Source: Piezodorus guildinii (Eukaryota > Arthropoda > Insecta > Hemiptera > Pentatomidae). From it: 64,000 nt of DNA. The notes beneath the pieces were generated by a model that saw only the letters and a program-made list of their open reading frames with translations, was not told the origin of the DNA and ran no database searches. Both the position numbers and the translations under genes were made by a program. The number at the start of each line of letters is the position of its first letter. Position 1 is the first letter of the stretch. The DNA is taken from the NCBI GenBank assembly GCA_023052935.1, contig CM041294.1, positions 43,744,736 through 43,808,735 of the forward strand. The letters run 5' to 3'. Below, in pieces: positions 44,889 through 55,440 of the stretch.

Positions 44889-45914
44889 TATATGGTAGTA
44901 CAAATATTTTTTTACGACCATTTATTATTGCATTAGAAGAAGAAGAGTTGACCACCCTTTTCCTCATAAAGCGAAACACTGCTCTAGTAGGGAAGCGTAT
45001 TGAAGGTATTGAAGGTAAGGTACTGATTAAGTATACTAGAACATTTACAAATATAGCCGCGATATTTGAATAATTTTATGAAACATGGCATCTTGAATAA
45101 TATTTAATGACTAATAATAATAAATAAGTTTCACCACGATTCTTATTGGTGCTGAATGTTTATTTATCCTGGTTTTCATGATAAGGATGTGTATAGTACT
45201 AGGTTCAGAAAACCTAGGTTAAGAAATCTAATCAGGCGGCTAGACAAGGATCTGATTCCTACAAAAAGGTTCAGTAAAGGGTCTATTTATGTCTTGGCTT
45301 GAAAAGACCAAAGGGATAAAGAACGCGCTTGTCTATCACTGGCCAGCAGTTAATTACAATGATCCTACTCCAGCTAGATCTAGCCTTGGTCTAAGATCTG
45401 TTCATCTGGTCCAAGCTCAGTCAACTTGATCTAAGACAAAACCTAGTTCCTTGAAGTTTAATTACACAAATGGCTATTAATTAATCATTGTATTCAAAGT
45501 TGGCTTCTAAAAAGACTTTCCTGTAATTGACAAAAAGATAAAATACCTACTCTCACATCATTTTGCATTTTTTATTTTCAATAAAACAAAGAAAAAAATA
45601 ACCTCTCTTAAAACGTTTTAACATACAAAAAATCCGAATAACAAATAAAACCTAAAAAAAAAAATTTAATTCAGCACAAAAATACCTTTTATTATTGATA
45701 AAGGTTAGAAATCGAAAAGATTTTGTAGAGCGGGTATCCGCAATGAACAAAAAAGAAAAAAATTATCTTAAATGGTAAAACCAACTTATAAGAGATGTGA
45801 TTCCCTGATAACTCGAGTATTGTTGTTGTTAAAGAAAAAAAGTGTTCTGGAATTAGGAAATAAAAATTTAAGAATCGTGTAAAAAAATAACCATCGTAAT
45901 TTTTTTAAGAAGAA
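44887..45914. other. Intergenic DNA, nothing recognised
   Basis: A GC-richer segment at 45180-45450 was read on both strands without a recognisable product. Confidence 0.45.
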
Positions 45915-45926
45915 TAATTAAAAACT

Positions 45927-46229
45927 GGGAGCGGCTTGGTCTAATGTGTAGAGCGCTAGTCTACTGTGCTCCGGGTCCTGGGTTCGAATCCAGGCTGTGG
46001 CGGAATATTATTTATTCTTTTATTTGGCCGGGGTGCGATCCTGGGGTATGGAGACCCTCTTGGGGCACACCCAGCCTCTATAAAGTGGGTACTCAAAAAT
46101 GGGGGAAAAACCTGGCGGCTGAGCGTGATCTTGGCCGAATCACATCATTGCACGGCCGTTGGCTTAGAAACAGTACGAAACTCTACATGTACTGAGCCTA
46201 AAACTATTCATGGGCTGTAGTGGTACAGG
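45927..46229 (+). mobile_element. SINE-A, full length, no tail, 12-bp TSD
   Basis: About 303 bp: head with TGGTCTAATGTGTAGAGCGC and B box GGTTCGAATCC, body with GGGGTATGGAGACCCTCTTG, CCAGCCTCTATAAAGTGGGT, ACCTGGCGGCTGAGCG and end GTAGTGGTACAGG. Flanks TAATTAAAAACT (45915-45926) and TAAATAAAAACT (46230-46241) form a TSD with one mismatch. Unlike the other copies, no T-run follows the GTGGTACAG end. Frames 45944-46195 and 45966-46220 are in the SINE and not coding. Confidence 0.92.
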
Positions 46230-46241
46230 TAAATAAAAACT

Positions 46242-47460
46242 AAGTTAACAAACTAACTAATAGTAACAACTCTGGCCAGATTCATAAGTATATACAATAT
46301 TTATTTAAACTCCCTGTAAAACTGAAACTCCGAATCATACTCCTAGACTCTAATGATTGTACAGTGGGAGGAGATCCCAACGCCTTCCATTCAGCAGTGT
46401 CGCTGTTCTTTAGAGCCTATGGAGGCTGTGTGAGGAGGCTAGAGCAACATACTACCAGGTCATGAGTTGAAAAGGTGGATATTGCTAGCCCTCTAATTGC
46501 ATGGTTATAAGAGATCTCATACTGCCGCTTCAACCTACCAGGAGAGTTATCGGGATGGTTAGAGCTAGATAAGGATTCTCTCCCGCAATAGTAAACCGAT
46601 GTTGCTGAATTTTAGCCTAATGAATCCCGTAATAATAACTTTATCCGGAATTTTTGCGAATGTCAGAGCTTATATATTACCTTAATAATAGTAGGGTAGT
46701 AAAAATTAATCCTTGCAATGAACCTGAAGCTGTGCACTCTACCCAGAATAGCCAATAACATGCAGTATAAACCTTGATATCTGTCCTCATTGCTTTGTTA
46801 TGGACTTAAAACTAAGGACAATTAATTTACCATATACAGATAGCAAACCTATTAATGCATTTCCATAAAAGGATAATGGTTATTCAAAAATGATTTAATT
46901 TATCGAAAACATTACTTATAACATAAAAGTTTTAGATTCATAGTAAAGAAATATATCTTCTGACATTATTTTAAAAATATAAATCATCATTGGTCAGTCT
47001 AAGCATTATGCGATTTTCCATTGTACATTTTCTACTTTTTCCTTCTCTTCTTAATATTTCATAAAGTTTTTATATATAATTTTCAATAATTAAGCATTTT
47101 ACACGACTAGAAAACAAAAAACACATACTTTCTCTCACATAACCACCCCTAAAATATTGAGGTTTCAATCCGCCTGTCCACTGGTCGTAGCTTTCCTCCG
47201 AAACTGCTGGAACGATTTCGTTTCTCGAAAGTTTGCTATAATAAAACAAGACGTCATCTTCTCATACTAACGCTAATCCTAGATTAGCTTTCTTATCTGA
47301 GCCTAGACTTTCTTCCCCTAGAAAGCCCCATACAAATCTAGATCATGAACGTCAGTATAAACATTCCGCACCTGTAACAATCACTATGAAACTATTTTAA
47401 CTATTATTAACTATTTTTTTAATTAACTTTAACTTTTAAGAAACTATTTTTAAATTATTA
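46242..47460. other. Intergenic DNA, nothing recognised
   Basis: A GC-richer segment at 46310-46660 could be an old element but shows no peptide or RNA I can name. Confidence 0.45.
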
Positions 47461-47467
47461 TACTCGA

Positions 47468-47738
47468 TGTAGAACAGGCCTTAGACCGAGTGTGGCACCC
47501 GGGATTGCTTTACAAACTCCGTAAATTCCTTCCACCCACATACTTCCTCATTATCCAGTCCTATCTCACAGGCAGGTCCTTCAAAGTAAATGATAATAAT
47601 TCCTATTCATCCCTTTTTAATCAGTATGCAGGTGTTTCTCAACGCAGTATTTTAGGACCCATCCTTTACACAGTTTATACAGCTGATATCCCATCCCATC
47701 CTAGCACTTTCCTTTCTACCTATGCTGATTTTTGTTGA
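47468..47738 (+). pseudogene. Jockey reverse transcriptase, palm part before the break
   Basis: Codons from 47468 read LDVEQALDRVWHPGLLYKLR, matching the RT motif F-D---AFD-VW--GL, then LPPTYFLIIQSYLTGR, a G-VSQRSILGPILYTVYTADI stretch (motif GVPQGS-LGP-LF--Y--D-) and FLSTYADFC with a stop. The expected second active-site aspartate pair (YADD) is destroyed after YAD. Confidence 0.88.
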
Positions 47739-48433
47739 CTGATAACACTTGTGTGTTATCAGTCAACAACAATCCAATTATTGCCTCCCAAACTCTTCAA
47801 TCCCATATCAGAGACCTTGAAATATGGGGTCAGAATTGGAGAATAAAAATAAATTCCAATAAATCCCACCAAATAACCTTTACCCTTCGTCGTAAACCAA
47901 TGACAACCTGCCCAACAGTATCCTTCAATAACACTCCTCTTGCCCCAGTTGAACAGATCCGATACCTAGGACTGCACCTGGACAAACGTCTCACTTGGAA
48001 CCCTCACACAAGACTGAAAAGACAAGAAACTGCTCGACGTTTTCGACTACTTCAACACTTACTGGACAAACGCTCAAACCTTCCACTTAAGTACAAAAAA
48101 CTCATCTACATGACTGTCATAAGACCAATATGGACTTACGGAGTAGAGCTTTGGGGCTCTACTAAACCATCAAATTCATCTCGCCTCCAATCCTTACAAT
48201 CCAAAATCCTTCGAAAAATCCTCAATGCTCCTTATTTTGTCACAAATAAACTCATCCATAAAGACCTTAATATTCCCTTTGTTGCTGACTTGGCCCGAAC
48301 CAGGTACCACTCCTTTCATGACAAACTCTATTCCCACTCTAACCCACTAGTTTCAATCCTTGCTTCCTTTACAATCCCTGATAATCCTCCGAGACGTCTG
48401 AAAAGAAGATGGCCCCGAGACCTTCTTGTTTAA
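47732..48433 (+). pseudogene. Jockey reverse transcriptase, distal part after the break
   Basis: 233 codons. The frame resumes the RT directly after the active site (DNTCVLSVNNNPIIA), followed by LQSHIRDLEIWGQNWRIKIN (~22-41), KSHQITFTLRR, EQIRYLGLHLDKRLTWNPHT (~71-90), LIYMTVIRPIWTYGVELWG (~122-140), SLQSKILRKILNAPYFV, KLIHKDLNIPFVADLARTRY, and the C-terminus PPRRLKRRWPRDLLV. The ATG lies in the duplicated hairpin arm and is not a real start. In life this would have been one pol ORF with the upstream part. Confidence 0.9.
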
Positions 48434-48567
48434 CATAGTCTTTGGGGAGCTGCCAATGGGTAGTATCCCTACATATGAATCATGTCAACTTATCTTGTAT
48501 CACATTTACTAAATGTATTTTATTATACAGTTGTAAATACCAATAAATATATTAAAAAAAAAAAAAA

Positions 48568-49130
48568 TATTACTAAGGCATTTAAACATGATCTTAACAC
48601 CTCGGTGCTAATATCATTAACTGGTTTTAAAATAATAGTAGATTACAAATGTTTTACTTCTATAAATCAGTTTTTTTGAAAACTTAAAATATTTTGATGT
48701 TATTACACATTGATCAAGAGAGTAGAGAGAAATGCTTCATTTCATTAAAATTATAATAAAACAAAACAGTGCTGCCTAACTGTATTGGGTTGCTACCATA
48801 CACTATTTACTTATTAATCTACATGTTATTTGTTATATTTAGTTGCAATGTAATAAATTGACCATACATTTTTATCAATAGCTTTATGTTATATGTTATA
48901 ATATAATCTAAAAAAAAAAAAAAAAGTTTTTTAGAATCGGTTAAACAAGAAATATTAAAAAAAAACAAAAAAAAAACGGTAAAGTCAGCTCTGTTAAGAC
49001 ATTTTATTCTCTAAAACTCGGTTCATCATCAGAATAGAATCCGAATAAACGAATATTTTTACAGAAATTAGTACAAAGATGATTAATTTTTTTTTTTTTT
49101 TTGGTCACAAATTTCCTTTATTATAAATTT
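48568..49130. other. AT-rich intergenic DNA
   Basis: Nothing firm. The complement of 49018-49046 reads CTGATGATGAACCGAGTTTT, a loose echo of Penelope-type ends. Frame 48482-48679 begins in LINE 3' UTR and is not a gene. Confidence 0.4.
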
Positions 49131-49141
49131 AAATTTAGACG

Positions 49142-49409
49142 GGCCCGATCTAGATACCATTCCTTTCATGACAAACTCCATTCCCACCCTAATCCTCTTG
49201 TTTCAATACTTGCTTCCTCTTCAATTCCTGACAATCCTCCGAGGCGTCTGAAAAGAAGATGGCCTCGAGACCTTCTAGTGTAGAAAAGTTACAGGAGTGC
49301 TGCCATTGGGTAGTTCTTCTTCAAGTTTGTATCACGCCATTTAAATTTTGTCACATTTACTTGTTGTACCTTGAAGTACAGTTGTAAATTTCAATAAATG
49401 ATGTTAAAA
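49142..49409 (+). mobile_element. Jockey-type LINE, short 3' end with 11-bp TSD
   Basis: 268 bp encode RARSRYHSFHDKLHSHPNPL, then SIPDNPPRRLKRRWPRDLLV, followed by a 3' UTR with AATTTCAATAAATGATGTTA and a short A-tail. A perfect direct repeat AAATTTAGACG flanks it at 49131-49141 and 49410-49420. Same family as 47468-48567, severely truncated. Confidence 0.92.
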
Positions 49410-49420
49410 AAATTTAGACG

Positions 49421-50605
49421 ACACCCGTTAAATTTTTATATTATTGTATTTTTTAAATGTCGATTTAACGCTATGTTTAATAAACAGATAATATATTTTA
49501 ATATGGTAAAGTTATTATTGTTTCCTTGCTATGTAAACATCAATTTCATAATTATTTGAAGTGCTTATTCATTAGTCGACTGTCTTATGAAAAAGGTCTA
49601 TTTTCATTATATGATTGAATTTAATCGTTTTATTTGAATTGATAAAGAAATATTTGTTGAGCATAATTATTAGTAATAAAAATTGGAAATGTTTTGTTAT
49701 AACTACCTACCTCAGTTGGGTAGAACATTACAACGAAAATATTGAAAAAATTAAAACCCAAAAAAACTCGGTTTATGATGCTATTACGAACTGGCGATCA
49801 TGGCAGGTGTAGCAAAAGTCTCCCGAACTAATATGTTGCTGCCAACTTTGTTATGAGTGTAATAAATTTGTTTTCCGGAAGAGATTTTCCGTCCGTGCCT
49901 ATAAAACAAAATATAACTTTCCATGGAGGCTGAGCTAAAGGATAAAATGACATGGACGTACAGCCAGTCAATGACTTACACTTCTTACAATAATATTTTG
50001 TTTATTTTGTAATAGAGGTAAAATGCTACTATTATAGATGATAGCGTTTATCATCATATAATAAAAATAATCAACTTTCATTAAAATCGTTTCTCTCATT
50101 GTCCAGCAACATGAGAAAATTATCTCATATTTGTCATAGCATTGCATTATATTGGGTAATTTATTATTATTTGATCAACCTTCTTCCCCAAAGTGACTCC
50201 ATTACTAGAGAGAAATTCTATATTTGTAGGTAATGCTGCCCAAATACATCGGGCATACTTATCAATTATTTTTGAACAAATTGCATATACATTTTCCTTT
50301 CTTTTTGTTTCGTATGTAAAAGAAACTAAATAGTTATGTAAAAGCATTTTTTTTTTATTCCAATATTATAAAATTAAGAAAAAAGATATTGGTTTTAAGG
50401 GATAACAAAAGAGCTGTGTCTTTTGCAATAGTGACTAGTGAAATGTGATCATTCTCAGGTAAGTCATATTGATGTTAAATAGCAATGGTACCAGTGCACG
50501 ATCTTGATTAACTTCTGTTTGAACACATTTCATACCAGAAAATGCGTCTCCTACTTTTACATTAAAGTTATTGTCTGTAGTATAAAATAATAATAATACT
50601 AAAAA
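49421..50605. other. Intergenic DNA, nothing recognised
   Basis: Frames 49615-49812 (plus) and 50147-50347, 50435-50653 (minus) show no recognisable domain. Confidence 0.45.
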
Positions 50606-51365
50606 TATCTTTATTCTTGGACAATGTTCCTTAAGAATAACAATGTCGCACAATAAATATACACTTTAATATATAGGAGTACATGTCTGGCCGAGAGGTC
50701 AATAAAATAAATTTTGGTTTACAAATGTATAAAAAAAAAATAAAAAACTTATTTATATAGATATATACAAAATATATGGAATATAAACAAATTAAAAAAA
50801 TCTGCTTTAAAATAATAGAACTTAACAATTTTCAAATAAATGAATTAATCCATAACTCTAGGATGTTGATAAAATAAAAAGTCTGTCATACGTTGAAAGT
50901 AGGATGGTGGATTAGGAATTTTACACTTAATGTGCGTCACTTTGGGATCCTAGGTGTTAGAAAATATGGGATTTAAATAAGAGAAGGGAAGAAGCATGGG
51001 GAATATGATTAGGCAGGGAATTCCAGAGAGATGCAGAGCGAATATAAAAATAATTATCAAAAGATTTGGTTATACGTGTAGGAATATAAAGGCCAGAATG
51101 GCGTGATCTGGTTTCAAGTATGTGAATTGAGGATTTGAATTGAAGGATACTATGAATGTATGGAGGATGCTGAGATTTAATGACTTGGTAGAGGTACGTT
51201 CCGAGGAAATATTGTCTACGTATGGAAGGTAGGAGCCACTTCAATTCGCTGTCGGTTACTGGCCAATAAGTCGAAGGAAGCAAAATTTTAATATTGGAAA
51301 GCAATCCTCTATGCCACACCTTATCGAATGCTTGGCTAATATCGAATTAAAACACCTGGGCAATA
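50606..51365 (-). mobile_element. CR1/jockey-group LINE with internal deletion
   Basis: On the minus strand 51352-51250 reads FDISQAFDKVWHRGLLSN, an RT palm motif, then IKILLPSTYWPVTDSELKWL. It passes directly into the C-terminal tail RRQYFLGTYLYQVIKSQH, TRSRHSGLYIPTR, SFYIRS-like (YFYIRSASLWNSLPNHI) and SFKSHIF (to 50957). The roughly 400 codons that should separate the palm from the tail are missing. The 3' UTR ends with the terminal near-palindrome at 50611-50640. Confidence 0.8.
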
Positions 51366-53305
51366 TTTTTCAGACTCTAAAGCATTCGAAATGTAATCTA
51401 CTAATCGGTGGAATTAGAAGTGGATAATTTTACTTCACATTTGTTAATTTTAAATTATGTTAGTAGTTTTTCCTTCTATTTCTATATTGAGAATAAGTTT
51501 GAATCGAAAAAAGGATTATGAAGGGAATAGTTATATGTAGTGAATGGGATAAAGTTATATGCAATCCTTATATCTTTTGCATATCCAATCTCAAACGTGA
51601 CACAACTATATACTGTCTAACAATTTTTCAAAGAAATGAATCTGAAAGAACTCCACTATTCTTACTAGCTCTAAAGAGTGACTGTCAACTTTCGATTGAG
51701 TAAGACTAACAAAAAAAAAAAAATAATAATAATATATAATAAAAGAAGAAACGGTTTAGATCTGTTACAAACGTCATAATTAATTAAGAAGACGATTTCC
51801 AATTGACACTATATCCAATTTAGAACATTTTGTTGGAAATCAAAAAATCTCTCAGTAATATCTTATTTATTCTTGTGGCAATATAATCTATATTTCTTGT
51901 TTTACTATATTGTTTTCACGTTATTGAAGAATGTTTGTTTAAATAAAATGATCAGATTACAAGTATTATAACACAAATATACCAGATCGAAAAGTAATGG
52001 AGTATTTTGGTTTTAAAAGAAAAAAATTATATACCTTATTTATTTATTTAGTCAAAAGAGTCAAAGAAACACACCAATTTCGTCAACAATGTGAAATAAT
52101 GTAGGACCTTTTGGGAATCAGCATCTCTAATAATTATTAGCCAGATGAACTCAAAAAATTGAAAACTATTTTTTTTTTTTTTGGTAGCTTAAAAATGAAT
52201 TATGTAAAAGAAACCCTAAGAAAAAAAATGAAAATCCGTAAAGCTTAACCTAAATCTGGAATGAAAAACACTACCAATTTCATCCTTAGACTAGTTTTAA
52301 TTTACTAAATCCTTCTATTTTCAGAGGGGATTTCTGTGTGTTTACTCAGGAACGTTGTTCGTAAACATAATCAGAAGTCTAGATTGGGAAATGTCCCTCT
52401 TTCTTTGTTGACCATGACAAAATCTGGTGGTATCTTTCGCATATTTGATTAAACACATCTTTGCATTGCAATTAATAGGTAGTTTCTCCATAACCCTGTC
52501 ATATCGTAATATCATACTTCTATTGATTTACTTTTTTTAATTTATGATAGACACAATTGTAAATATCCTTTAATAAAATGAAAAAAAATCACCATCGGAA
52601 TTGTTTCATCCATTAATCTGTCTCAATGTTAGAAACTTCGAATCGTAAGATGTAATTCAAAATTCTGCCGGATTGCATTGCGTGACATAAGACTGAAATA
52701 TAAAATAACTTTAGACAAGCAGTAAATAAAAGGTAAACAAATGAATATATTTTATTAAATACTGAATTATCGTTATTTTGGGAAAACGTCTATACAAAAA
52801 AACAAACAAAATACATTCGTAGAGTATTTTAAACATGTTAAAAAAGAATACAAAATACATTATTGGTCGGTATATATTAATTAATCTCTTATATTGGGGA
52901 GTGAGTCGTTATTAACGATATCTACAATATTCTTCAAGGAATTGTTAGCTTTAATTTTTTTTTAATGAAATAAAGCCTCTTCAGATTATAAATTATATGT
53001 AGGTCACCCGGAGATTTTTTTTAATGGATTAGAATCGCTTTTTGTCACCATTTTATTGACTTCAGTAAAGGCGTTGATATATGAGCTTGCTGGTTTCTAA
53101 CTGACATTCATCCCCTTTTATTTCTAGGCACAGAACAATAGGACATTTTGAATCACTAATTTACGAAAATACGTTTAAAAATGAAAATCAGTCAATGAAT
53201 AATAACTACATAACTTATTATAATAATAATGGATATACTTATAATAAATATGGTAATCAGTTTTTTTTTTTTTAATTAAGTCCCTAAGCGAATAATATTC
53301 CAAAA
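51366..53305. other. AT-rich intergenic DNA, nothing recognised
   Basis: No supportable gene, RNA or repeat end. Confidence 0.5.
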
Positions 53306-53307
53306 TA

Positions 53308-53790
53308 TATAAAAAGAACTTTATTGCCCTAAAGTAGAAAAATAAAACAAACAAAAAATAATAGAAATAAAAACAATAGTAATAAATTAAATAGTAGCCT
53401 CTAATAATAAAAAAAGCTAATAGTTTATAACAAAACTAGACAAAAAATAAAACAAAAAAATGTGCACATATATGCAAATCTTAATGACAAATTTTGATTA
53501 AAAGAGCTGTTCACTATTGGTAGGATTTAGATGAAATGGTATAGTAAAATGTGTGAATGCAAGACAAAAAAATAAATGATCTTTTCTCTATATTTCCCTA
53601 TATAATTCCTTGCCAATTGGACAGTAAGAAAGTGATTGAATAAACGGCATTTGAGGGCCGGAGGAGTACCAGAATGATGAATACCATAGAGAAATATTAT
53701 ATCATAGGAACGAGGAGCGAATTAAGAAGGATCTGTTGAAAGTTGCTTATTAATTCGCTTAATAATTGAGACGTTGATTTCCAAAAGGTA
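53308..53790 (-). mobile_element. CR1-like LINE 3' end, degenerate
   Basis: Minus-strand reading across frames near 53790-53600 gives INKQLSTDPS, SYDI, GIHHSGTPPALKCRLFNHFL, loosely matching the LINE tail pattern SF--R---LWN-LP--L-.-F--HFL. The end CTACTTTAGGGCAATAAAGT resembles the CR1-like 3' ends nearby. The call rests mainly on the tail and is moderate. Confidence 0.4.
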
Positions 53791-54155
53791 CTATATCCAT
53801 ACTAGGAAATTTTACAGGAAGAGCGAAAATCTCTCATTACTATATTATTAAACTAGCTAATTTGGGACTTTTTGCCTTAAAATTTAGAATTATTTTTTTT
53901 ACTATAATAATAACATCATATTAAAGTTATGAAATGAATTTTTTTAGAATGATTTGGAACGAAAATAAATGCGTAATTAGTACTTTTAGAAAATGACCGA
54001 ATTTCTAAATCGTGTTTTTTAAGGACTTGAGAATTCATTAAATAACATCAAATAGAATATTTAGATAGAACTAAATGATGAGAATACAAATATGTAAAAA
54101 AATTAATTTCGTAAAAAATGTCCTTTAGTACCTTTTGGAAATCAACGTCTCAATT
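53764..54155. repeat. 30-bp perfect inverted repeat with 332-bp spacer
   Basis: The arm AATTGAGACGTTGATTTCCA plus AAAGGTACTA (53764-53793) recurs as its exact reverse complement at 54126-54155. The spacer is plain AT-rich DNA. The left arm coincides with the edge of a LINE-like segment and the right arm lies 20 bp from the I-type element's end. Confidence 0.9.
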
Positions 54156-54174
54156 GCTGTAGGATAGAGCGTTC

Positions 54175-54928
54175 GTTGTTGTTGTTTTGGTTTTAGTGGG
54201 AAAAAAACTGCGAGTGGTTATTATTGCCCAAAACATCTTCAGAAGACGATTGAGAAAAAAAAAATTAAATCAATTCTAAAAGGACGAAATCAAGAATAAA
54301 ACAGAACAATAGAAGCAATAATCATTATGATTTAATCAGAACTGCAAACATGATGATTAGCAACAAAAAGTAAAAATTAAAACCTTGAGCAATATCAATA
54401 AGTGTGTAAAAATAACCATAATGTGTTAAATGAGGTGATATAATCGAATGTTCGTCAACAATTGAATGACACCGTCGGCGGCCCGATCACTATCGCTCGA
54501 TGCCTAAGAGACTTTTCGTGGTACGCTACATTTTTCAAATTCCCTACTGAAATGAAGGCACTCTTCAAAAATATGACACTGTGAGAGTAACTTTACACAG
54601 TTGACATCGAGGTTGATCCCTTCGTGCCATGAGGTGCTCATGTGTGGAACGGCCGTGTCCTATCCTCAGGCGGGCGATAACTACCTTCTCACGCCTGCAC
54701 TTTCTTGATGATGAAACCCAAGCAGAGGATGGTCGTTTTGACTTTTTTCAATTTGTTGTTTTCGAATGCAGCCCAAGACCTTTGCCATTCGTTTATGATA
54801 TTCGCGTTTATTGGCTGAAACAGCTCAGATGACTAAAAGAAGGCGTTATTATTCGCTAGAAGTGCCTGTGTTGCTGATCTGTTAACGTTCGTTATACACA
54901 CGAACGAGTATTGCGGGAGTGGATAGAG
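54175..54928 (-). mobile_element. I-type LINE 3' end with RNase H-proximal codons
   Basis: Reading the minus strand from about 54850: ELFQPINANIINEWQRSWAA, FENNKLKKVK, then after a 1-nt frameshift RREKVVIARLRIGHGRS, THEHLMARRDQPRCQLCKV, TLTVSYF and a second frameshift. This matches the region after RNase H in I-type and related LINEs (EWQ--W---NKL--I...RR-EVVL-RLRIGH---TH--L----P-C--C---LTV-HI). The 3' UTR runs to 54175 with a (CAA)n end. GGATAGAG at 54162-54169 and 54921-54928 may be the TSD. The plus-strand frame 54629-54832 is a shadow. Confidence 0.85.
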
Positions 54929-54959
54929 GATTTGTAGGAAAGCAATATTTTTTTTTTGT

Positions 54960-55440
54960 GTGTGTGTGTGTTAGAGAACTCTGATCTGTTTTTACTTTCG
55001 CCATAATTTCGAAATTAGTCAATACTCAATGAAATCCATCTATAAACTCTTATTACGTTCATAGTCGTATATTTATCAGGCAGTAGGCTGTGAATTTTGA
55101 ATAAATGAGAAACCACACCAGTGTAATGTTTAAAATAATCTATATTTTACATACTTTGTTAATTAAAATTATATTGTAAATATCAATGAATTCCCTAGTG
55201 AGAGAGGCTAATGAAAGAGGAAAGCCTTGAAAGATCTTACTACCACTAAACCGATAAGGCTGGAAAATCTAATCAACTAAGTGTAGTTAAACGATCTCTC
55301 AAAGATCAACTGTTTCACGTCTTCTTGGAGCTGTTTGGGTTTCCCCAAGCGGAAGTCTGTCGGTTCTTCAGTTAACATTGCCTAGAAGTTGTAATTTAGA
55401 TTAAATAGGAAAGCTACAACGAGTTTTATGAAATAATGAC
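54960..55440. other. Intergenic DNA, nothing recognised
   Basis: Begins with a short T-run and (TG)n (54949-54972). No coding signal found. Confidence 0.45.

Larger units (their letters stand above)
47468..48567 (+). mobile_element. Jockey-type LINE, 5'-truncated, longest copy
   Basis: About 1.1 kb covering the RT from the palm onward plus the 3' UTR, which ends in ACCAATAAATATATTAAAA and an A-tail (about 48553-48567). The pol frame is broken once, at 47728-47752, where a 38-bp hairpin sits in the active site. Otherwise the sequence is well preserved. Fragments of the same family lie at 10264, 15709 and 49142. A TSD is not clear. Confidence 0.9.

Noticed and set aside
49010..49050. CTGATGATGAACC word as a fifth hammerhead-like motif
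   Set aside because: There is no GAAAC box and no stem; the similarity is confined to a dozen bases.
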